Positions 9,501 through 11,769 of a DNA stretch of 11,769 nucleotides are shown here, piece by piece. The translations under genes were made by a program, and so were the position numbers. The DNA is taken from positions 1 to 11,769 of the forward strand of contig JAFVRU010000073.1 in assembly GCA_017504065.1 (NCBI GenBank), written 5' to 3'. The notes under the pieces were generated by a model. It was not told where the DNA came from and ran no database searches. It saw only the letters and a program-made list of their open reading frames with translations. Numbering within the stretch: position 1 is the stretch's first letter; each line of letters starts with the position of its first letter. This DNA comes from Clostridia bacterium. Lineage in GTDB: Bacteria > Bacillota > Clostridia > Christensenellales > Borkfalkiaceae.

Positions 9501-10277
9501 CGTTTGCCCGTCGTATTTATAGGAAAGCTTCGTAGCGTCGCCGTCTACGCTTACCCACCAGCCAGCGAATACTGCGCCGTCTTTTTGGGGCGTAGGCAAA
9601 TCGTACAATACGCCACCGATCGTCGATTGCATCGCGTATTGCGCGCCGTCAACGTTCAACGTCGCAACGTATTCGTTGCCGCCGACTACCGTTTCCGCGA
9701 AACGCGCGTACAACGTCATATTCGACGTTACGGGCTCTGTCCCGAACGCGAACGGCATCGTGTATTCCGCGTCTTTATACCACGAAATAAAGGTATATCC
9801 CGACAACTGGGGATCTGCGGGCTTCGCCAAGGTTTGCCCGTTAAGAACGGTCGCCGCAGCGACTTCGCTACCGCCGTTCGTATGATACGTTACCGTATAG
9901 TTGATCTTTTTCAAGAATCTGTATGCGTTACCGTTATAGGTGAGCGACAATACGCCGTCCGACAACGTTGCCGTCGCCGTGTCCGTGCCTGCAAACGCGA
10001 GATTGAGATTATTGCCGTCGTAAGTATACTGACCGTTTTTCATCTCGCCGCCGAGCCACATCGTAAACGTATCGCCATCCAAGGTAACCAGATACTCTTG
10101 GTTGTCTACGGCGTTAAAATAATAAACGCCTTCTTCCGCATAGTCTATCGTGCTGCTCGAGCTGCTATCAGCATCGTCATCGCCGCCGCCTTTTTTACAG
10201 CTGGCTACGCCGAGCGAGAACACGAAAACCATAATCAGAAGTAACAGACTGACTAATGAACGTTTCTTCGTCTTCAT
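528..10277 (-). CDS. Giant BspA-like leucine-rich-repeat surface lipoprotein (3,249 aa)
   Basis: This is one intact frame. The ATG at 10277 follows AAGGAG (10287-10292) by nine bases. Residues 1-27 form a lipoprotein signal peptide: MKTKKR, a hydrophobic core, then lipobox VAS-Cys27, with a KKGGGDDDADSSSSS tether after the Cys. Next come a beta-rich domain (about 45-125), two InlB-type B-repeats (about 127-193 and 202-270; NGG, GYTF..WY and LYARF signatures), about five Fn3-like domains (274-670; W..V..A..Y.V pattern), two more B-repeats (672-824), and about 79 units of BspA/Treponema-type LRR (876-3190; IG..AF.GC.SL..I.IP). The last 60 residues match no domain I know, and there is no LPXTG or C-terminal membrane anchor. 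Proteins of this family, such as Tannerella BspA, bind host matrix proteins; adhesin is therefore the likely role, but the ligand is unknown. It appears monocistronic, with its own promoter and terminator. Most characterised relatives are far shorter. Confidence 0.95.
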   Translation of the reverse strand: MKTKKRSLVSLLLLIMVFVFSLGVASCKKGGGDDDADSSSSSTIDYAEEGVYYFNAVDNQEYLVTLDGDTFTMWLGGEMKNGQYTYDGNNLNLAFAGTDTATATLSDGVLSLTYNGNAYRFLKKINYTVTYHTNGGSEVAAATVLNGQTLAKPADPQLSGYTFISWYKDAEYTMPFAFGTEPVTSNMTLYARFAETVVGGNEYVATLNVDGAQYAMQSTIGGVLYDLPTPQKDGAVFAGWWVSVDGDATKLSYKYDGQTLAANASLYGVWVSAAPAVSVSATGVSWSVQTAASAYRVKITAPNGDIVYNREVGSTNVEYDFASGVAGTYTVEVTANDNTSTVYYANKTLDKVSLFSVSEPSVLLFNAVENAEKYLIKIVCGNESHVHTAVDNGLSTNYNFSNCEMCPGGIQFQVTAVAKGYANSVSDVYSYSRDLAAVTGLTLDAAADKITWNAVAGATSYVVEIVKGETSTKVEVTSTSYTLQNYTGEMTIKVTPVAKAYNSPEAASVAYAKTKLVAPTNVLLSKNTLKWTAVDGAVKYVVSFNGTTYESTTNELALTSDMYVDGQESYQVSVQAVAADAVNNSAFSAAVTINYSVMNPELSYSKGVVSWSSVANAYRYAVRVNKGKEISVKGEFNSYPVTLTKAGNNTIEVRYYDEDERGSDWVSMTVYAYSITFDACGGAEVKTQYKALGDPIELPKSTLEGYNFTAWYNVPNGPENNGAIFNDTTLTTSGNMILYAYWSYESYVVTFDLDGMGTLDVDSLNVGYSRDYVLPVPVSTNSTYVFAGWYTSPKGQNGAYTDEKGVSVQAWNDARDVIVYAYWVSVLEYKKGTDIKGNPYYAVSANMRYIDRVTNIKIPETYQGEEDAEPIPVKLIDAEAFKDCKTLEVIQIPDTITAITLGTGGVTGTGSAFRNCTNLRSLEIYCVYGDHEANDHVTYYKSANGALIYSDPTNPAVKELVYVPASLTGIYSIPQGVTSIAPSLFYNNKTLQEIKVPASVNYIGMKAFYRTAAKITFIPVTEADLVADPNDETKKVVPSLKLGEQVFWYCEHTEITLPARLSPEDFNVNIFDYCNNLEKVFIQPEAVEYKESSYKTTDDGLLLQAITDTEGEPTGYWKVVFCPKARTGEITFGASISEIGESAFYNCEKITKVTIPLNITKIEKKAFYDCDALKTLVIDESVEDLVIGEQAFYGCGELQDFTIPNGVIGLDKGAFKLCTTLTKIIIPAGMQYIGDEAFMGCTAITSITFVTEEAVNLTIGQSAFKNADNVKTLTIPTRVTAIGAEAFYNCDLLETVTFDDPADAEQNLTIGEEAFYNCDRLTTITMPARLKSVGLAAFGGNNNLTEVTLNCKEGVQFANAAFLASATSKDYYIKTINIGVNCPTIAIAGVFGLGVTNINVAEDHASYKSVDGVLYDKEVTEIVYFPSTKTDYTLPDMITVIGDRVFYGSTLESITISYKLTEIGESAFADSKSLKSVIFTAAPEGAKDAATTLMIGVKAFQNCSKLETFEFPARTTEIGDYAFSGCANFPENVVLPEGFTTIGADAFSSADNIKTFSLPSTLVNVGVREISSSSTLPGYTLFYAFNSDGLQSFTVHADNPIFAAVDGVLYRKGQIDTITYADGSTKVVTYVKDAEKEEDEVSRVTSTVLAELVQVPEAKAGTITVPSTVWKLGDYAFTRSSSSKAAKAEALVWENNTLNIPSNVEFTFGRYTFYYHGSLKNVTLPMGMTVIPQDAFYYCHSLETINIPYTVTSIEPKAFYNCKSLTNVNIAEAPEGEDAKYPLTLEDGSSYSSGGGSGGSTTYYGAFAYVQSPTFTSIKLPKRTVYIGDYSFTASSTSNVDSYLTSIEIPANVTAIGKYVFAYNKYLTTLTFAAGSKLTEIGSNAFYQSGLTGEIVIPNTVMAFGYTTSGSGASAYTSSYTFAYTNITKITLPESLTLVPGYMFSNCKNLEEVVFGENSQVEKFDTGAFQTCTSLEAITIPASVKTMGTSVFSGCTALATVTFEEGSALEAIGNSAFVKTGLTSFKFPVSSATNGITLGTALFSGCRDLTTIELSKSVVNISNVLNGCSSLQVIKVAADNEHFMGDPTLPLLYNKVQDGVDEEGDPVYIYTTIQYSFGAISGDTFKVNEGVKVIGSNAFAGQAFKKIELPKSLETIEAKAFYKCMKLEEIVFADGCNLTEIGESAFQYCISLKNLKLPSKVETIGKNAFASCEALESVIWSDALVTIGVSAFDNCVSLTNVKTATATGTDNCFPATLETLDQYAFRYTALTGKLIIPDSVERLASKSSSYTYSTGGNIFQQCHNITEVVLPDTLIHIGGNVFEGCRKLQKVNIPAGLKLLGTCAFKNCHSLQNVTLPDQMEDVNSSAFMNCTSLTKVKVPELTASAATWRFAGMYEGCTNVTEVEIAKGVTQLGSKMFAGTAITAFDLSWYQPTTYPTNLFKDCASLQSVDFGTNSTTTALGDYMFAGCTSLKTVTLPTSLNFLGKYTFQNSGIESIAIPAGVKTIASSKNTTSLSTKTYTFENCVNLKTITFGQDITHIGYGIFKGCTSLEEISLPKVVKFGQEAFMNSGLKTADFPLCTGGATDAFNGCTKLTTVNWPAATDVSSTRVFQGCTSLSSVTFGTKVTSTSMGASYFEGCTSLKTIDLTKLTKVKTIGNRVFYGCTSLESIVIPKAVTTLGNSSIKRQSGTSYYGNTFENCTNLKSVTFETGSALTKIGGEKVFAGCSSLTSITLPANLAYIGYDAFKGTGLTSIHLSAKIANVYQGAFDDCAALKTITIDSANRNFAVGSDGFVYDKEGKTLLYVPAGLLESGIVDLSDTTIESLGTSSDYNFGTVFSGNDNITRIILPTTLVKIGSGAFMGMEGLLNLEVPASVKSIDSYAFADCTKLRNLTFAEGSEIIYVAKFAFYNTPSIGGENGEYNTTFTLAQDPSADGSEAANGYLAPLNESTFENSGFKTVNLPLLSEIGKNAFRGSKITSIVVPEGVTKISDYAFADCVNLVTVSLPTTLTTINANAFENTAITEITIPENVQTIGKTVFAGSALQTFKFEKLADGVVPTFTAGDYSVFDGCTDLETVILPEGMTELPKNMFLNCTALKNVTLPSTLTKIGDYAFMGCTALESIELPDIANINDGLFKNCTSLSSLTIPETVTQIEYDAFENCTALKKLIIPDTVQKGYRRLFAGWKSDQTVYFRVSLTTLCATTDWNMTSLTLSEKVNTGYIDSEFKTGFVGSWIADTEANFVFDYAGN
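693..7653 (-). repeat. Leucine-rich-repeat coding array, about 79 units of 21-25 codons
   Basis: By hand I count about 79 units of the LRR_5/BspA pattern, where each unit reads roughly IG-x2-AF-x-(G/N)C-x-(S/A)L-x2-(I/V)-x-(I/L/F)P-x2-(V/L). Typical units are DYAFMGCTALESIELP and NRVFYGCTSLESIVIP. The Cys of the GC/NC step and the F of AF are the best conserved positions. DNA conservation between units is mostly low, so the array is old; short exact words persist, such as a 12-mer found four times between 2356 and 2877. The final unit grades into GYRRLFAGWKSDQTVYF, a typical ending of such arrays. Unit boundaries are approximate. Confidence 0.85.
7806..8264 (-). repeat. Second pair of InlB-type B-repeat (Flg_new/Listeria-Bacteroides) modules
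   Basis: Within the giant lipoprotein, about residues 672-824, two modules show the B-repeat signatures: ITFDACGG then GYNFTAWY then LYAYW in the first, and VTFDLDGMG then YVFAGWY then VYAYW in the second. They sit between the Fn3-like region and the leucine-rich repeats and probably form a rigid beta-rich linker. The family is known from Listeria internalin B and many anaerobe surface proteins. Confidence 0.8.
8280..9460 (-). repeat. About five fibronectin-III-like modules
   Basis: About residues 274-666 of the giant lipoprotein contain five sections of 70-85 residues sharing the pattern of a Trp or Phe strand (VSWSV, LLFNAV, ITWNAV, LKWTAV, VSWSSV) followed by A..Y.V and a closing (V)TVEV/QVTAVA/KVTPVAK strand. 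This is the usual signature of bacterial Fn3-like domains. The second section is odd in carrying Cys380, His385, His387, Cys403 and Cys406. The boundaries are set by eye. Confidence 0.65.
9466..9902 (-). repeat. First pair of InlB-type B-repeat modules
   Basis: Residues of about 127-193 (VTYHTNGG, GYTFISWY, LYARF) and 202-270 (ATLNVDG, VFAGWWV, LYGVWV) of the giant lipoprotein show the B-repeat pattern. The first is canonical; the second is more diverged. They follow the small N-terminal beta-rich domain and precede the Fn3-like region. Confidence 0.75.
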
Positions 10278-10328
10278 AAAAAAACACTCCTTAAAAAATT
10301 TTTGACCTACTTTTTTCGATTTCCCTAC

Positions 10329-10380
10329 CCCGCTTTGTTACACAAAAAATTTTTACGAAACCAAATATGTACAAAGTGGG
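10329..10380. repeat. Long-loop inverted repeat in the leader of the giant gene
   Basis: CCCGCTTTGT (10329-10338) and ACAAAGTGGG (10371-10380) are inverted copies differing at one position (9 of 10 pair; the tenth would be a G-U pair in plus-strand RNA and an A-C mismatch in minus-strand RNA). The 32 bases between them are A/T-rich. The repeat lies between the predicted promoter of the giant gene and its ribosome binding site. It could be an mRNA leader structure or a two-site DNA operator; neither is established. Confidence 0.45.
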
Positions 10381-10401
10381 ATTTTAAGATAATCATATCT
10401 A

Positions 10402-10431
10402 ATTTTAACACATCACTCCCCCGCTCGTCAA
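10402..10431 (-). promoter_or_regulatory. Probable SigA-type promoter of the giant lipoprotein gene
   Basis: On the minus strand TTGACG (10426-10431) lies 18 bases upstream of TAAAAT (10402-10407). Each box is one base from consensus. Transcription would begin near 10395, giving a leader of about 118 bases. A nearby TATGAT (10392-10397) is an alternative -10 box but has no good -35 box. The DNA upstream of the -35 is A/T-rich, which may help recruitment. Confidence 0.55.
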
Positions 10432-10485
10432 TCGATTTTTCGTTAAAATACATAGAAAATATGCATAGCTTCCATGCAAAAAACG

Positions 10486-10507
10486 AATAGTTTCACCGTA
10501 AACTATT
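10486..10507. promoter_or_regulatory. Perfect dyad, candidate operator between the divergent promoters
   Basis: AATAGTTT (10486-10493) and AAACTATT (10500-10507) form a perfect 8-bp inverted repeat with a 6-base CACCGT spacer. Its right edge is 37 bases upstream of the decarboxylase -35 box and its left edge 54 bases upstream of the -35 of the giant gene. The symmetry suits binding by a dimeric regulator. A T-rich stretch follows on the plus strand, but the stem is too A/T-rich to be a good terminator and no plus-strand gene precedes it. A weaker TGCAT/ATGCA dyad lies at 10462-10478. Confidence 0.4.
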
Positions 10508-10544
10508 GCTTTTTACTCTTTTTTAGCTTATCGAAAAGAAAAAG

Positions 10545-10573
10545 TTGACAAATATTTCTATCCTTGGTATACT
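10545..10573 (+). promoter_or_regulatory. Strong SigA-type promoter of the decarboxylase gene
   Basis: TTGACA (10545-10550) is a perfect -35 box and TATACT (10568-10573) a -10 box one base from consensus, with the ideal 17-base spacing. Transcription would begin near 10580, leaving a leader of only about 18 bases that contains little besides the ribosome binding site. That makes leader-based control unlikely, so any regulation would act on DNA. Confidence 0.85.
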
Positions 10574-10597
10574 GAATACTGTGAGTAAGGAGCACTT

Positions 10598-11767
10598 ATG
10601 AAAACGACTACGAAACACATGGAAAGCCACTCTGCCGACGCGTTACTGCGCGAAGCGGAAGCTTTTTATCAATGTAATCGCGAGCGTGCGCACGTGATGT
10701 TCGGGTATCCGTCGAATAACGTTCGACTGTCCCCAACCACCAAAGCTTTGTTGGAACAACATTACGAGTCGCCGTTTGCGAACAACTGCGGAGACATCGA
10801 CGAACGCGGATATTACGCAATGGACACGAAAGACGTGGAAAAACGCATCGTCGGGCTATTCGCCGAAAAATTCGGTATGGGCGACGGATTTTGGGGGTAC
10901 GTAACCAGCGGCGGTTCGGAGAGCAACTCCTGTGGGATCTCCTTGGCATTCTCGCAAAATCCCGATGGAGTTTTGTACTATTCCCAAGCGGCGCACTATT
11001 CGATTAAAAAATACGCCCGTCTTTACAAACGGGTGGAAATTCCCACGCTCGGAAACGACGTCATGGACACGGAAGCGTTGCTCGAAGCCATTCAACGCAA
11101 CCATGGTGCGACGGGCGCAGCGGCAAATATCGTACTCACGCACGGCACGACGCAATACGGCGCTTGCGACGACGTGGACACGATCGTAGCCTTTTTACGC
11201 AAACACGCGATCCCCTACTACTTACACGTAGACGCGGCGTTGTTCGGCGGAATCCCCAACGACCAGACGGACGCGCCCGTGCTTGTGGACTGCAAAGCTC
11301 GCGGCATACATTCCGTATGCGTCAGTCTACATAAGTATATCGGTTTTCCCGACGTACACTCCGTTTTTGTGTCCACCGACAAACCGCAGGGCAAGTCGAT
11401 CGCATACATCGGACAACGGGACACGACGGTGTCAGGATCTCGATCGATCCCCGCATTCGCGCTGTATCATCACGTTTCCGAGCGGTTACAGGAAACGGAC
11501 CAAGGCGCGTACGCAAGAAACGTTCGGATTATGGAAGCGTTATTGCAAGAAAACGGAGTACCGTTTTACCGCGCTCCGAATGCGAATATTTTCGTCATTG
11601 ATCAGCCGTCGGAATCCACCTGCCGAAAGTTCCAGCTTTCCTGTTTTACGGAAACGGTGAACGGCAAAACGCTGCCCAAAGCGCACGTGATCGTCTTCCC
11701 GTCCCACCGCCATACGGAAATGTCGGCTTTAGCCGAACAATTACGCGCAGATCTTAAAAACGAATAA
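10598..11767 (+). CDS. PLP-dependent group II decarboxylase, histidine-decarboxylase-like
   Basis: This complete 389-residue protein is a cytoplasmic PLP enzyme predicted to remove the carboxyl group of an amino acid, releasing an amine and CO2. The family landmarks are in order: TSGGSESN (103-110, phosphate binding), AAHYSIKK with His133 (ring stacking), HVDAA with Asp212 (contact to the pyridine nitrogen), SLHK with Lys246 (Schiff base), and YIG..DTTVSGSR (270-282). The last motif and the length, near 380 residues, match Morganella-type histidine decarboxylase rather than the longer glutamate or aromatic enzymes; histamine is thus a plausible product, but the substrate is not proven. AAGGAG (10587-10592) lies five bases before the ATG, which rules out Met8. 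The gene is divergent from the giant lipoprotein gene. No transporter or terminator is visible because the window ends two bases after the stop. Confidence 0.88.
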   Translation: MKTTTKHMESHSADALLREAEAFYQCNRERAHVMFGYPSNNVRLSPTTKALLEQHYESPFANNCGDIDERGYYAMDTKDVEKRIVGLFAEKFGMGDGFWGYVTSGGSESNSCGISLAFSQNPDGVLYYSQAAHYSIKKYARLYKRVEIPTLGNDVMDTEALLEAIQRNHGATGAAANIVLTHGTTQYGACDDVDTIVAFLRKHAIPYYLHVDAALFGGIPNDQTDAPVLVDCKARGIHSVCVSLHKYIGFPDVHSVFVSTDKPQGKSIAYIGQRDTTVSGSRSIPAFALYHHVSERLQETDQGAYARNVRIMEALLQENGVPFYRAPNANIFVIDQPSESTCRKFQLSCFTETVNGKTLPKAHVIVFPSHRHTEMSALAEQLRADLKNE

Positions 11768-11769
11768 CC

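Noticed and set aside
10302..10490. A 62-codon open frame on the plus strand in the divergent intergenic region
   Set aside because: A/T-rich, lies across the promoter and inverted repeats, and no ribosome binding site precedes its ATG.
10486..10540. AATAGTTT/AAACTATT stem with following T-rich stretch as a plus-strand terminator
   Set aside because: The stem is almost entirely A/T, the T-run is interrupted, and no plus-strand gene lies upstream; an operator is a better reading.

Overview
The window looks like chromosomal DNA of a low- to mid-GC Gram-positive anaerobe, most likely a gut-type Bacillota (Clostridia). This is inferred from strong AAGGAG-type ribosome binding sites, SigA-type promoters with near-consensus -35/-10 boxes in A/T-rich intergenic DNA, a very large lipoprotein built of BspA-type leucine-rich repeats, and a short CCGAGC-containing intergenic repeat of a kind seen in such genomes. 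No ribosomal or housekeeping marker is present to fix the taxonomy.

Layout. Positions 1-151 (minus strand) hold the first 50 codons of a membrane protein that continues outside the window; it has its own promoter (218-246) and a small hairpin directly against its ribosome binding site. Positions 152-479 are otherwise non-coding, with a degenerate repeat at 401-467. A strong intrinsic terminator (480-511) closes the next gene. Positions 528-10277 (minus strand) are one uninterrupted reading frame of 3,249 codons: a secreted lipoprotein with signal peptide and lipobox Cys27, a small beta-rich domain, two InlB-type B-repeats, about five fibronectin-III-like domains, two more B-repeats, and then about 79 leucine-rich repeats filling the remaining 70 percent of the protein. 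Positions 10278-10597 form a divergent promoter region with several inverted repeats. Positions 10598-11767 (plus strand) encode a complete PLP-dependent group II decarboxylase that most resembles the bacterial histidine decarboxylase type.

How the parts fit together. The giant lipoprotein is probably a surface-displayed adhesin or binding protein: the lipid at its N-terminus holds it on the membrane, the Fn3/B-repeat region acts as a stalk, and the repeat array is the presented surface. It appears to be transcribed alone (own promoter, own terminator). The decarboxylase is transcribed away from it from a near-consensus promoter. The shared 320-base upstream region could let both respond to one regulator, but nothing in the proteins links their functions. 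I see no mobile element, CRISPR array, tRNA or rRNA. The most unusual content is inside the giant protein: its size, Ser/Gly/Tyr-rich loops inserted repeatedly at one register of the repeat, six 'cap' islands that divide the array, and a Cys/His cluster in one Fn3-like domain.
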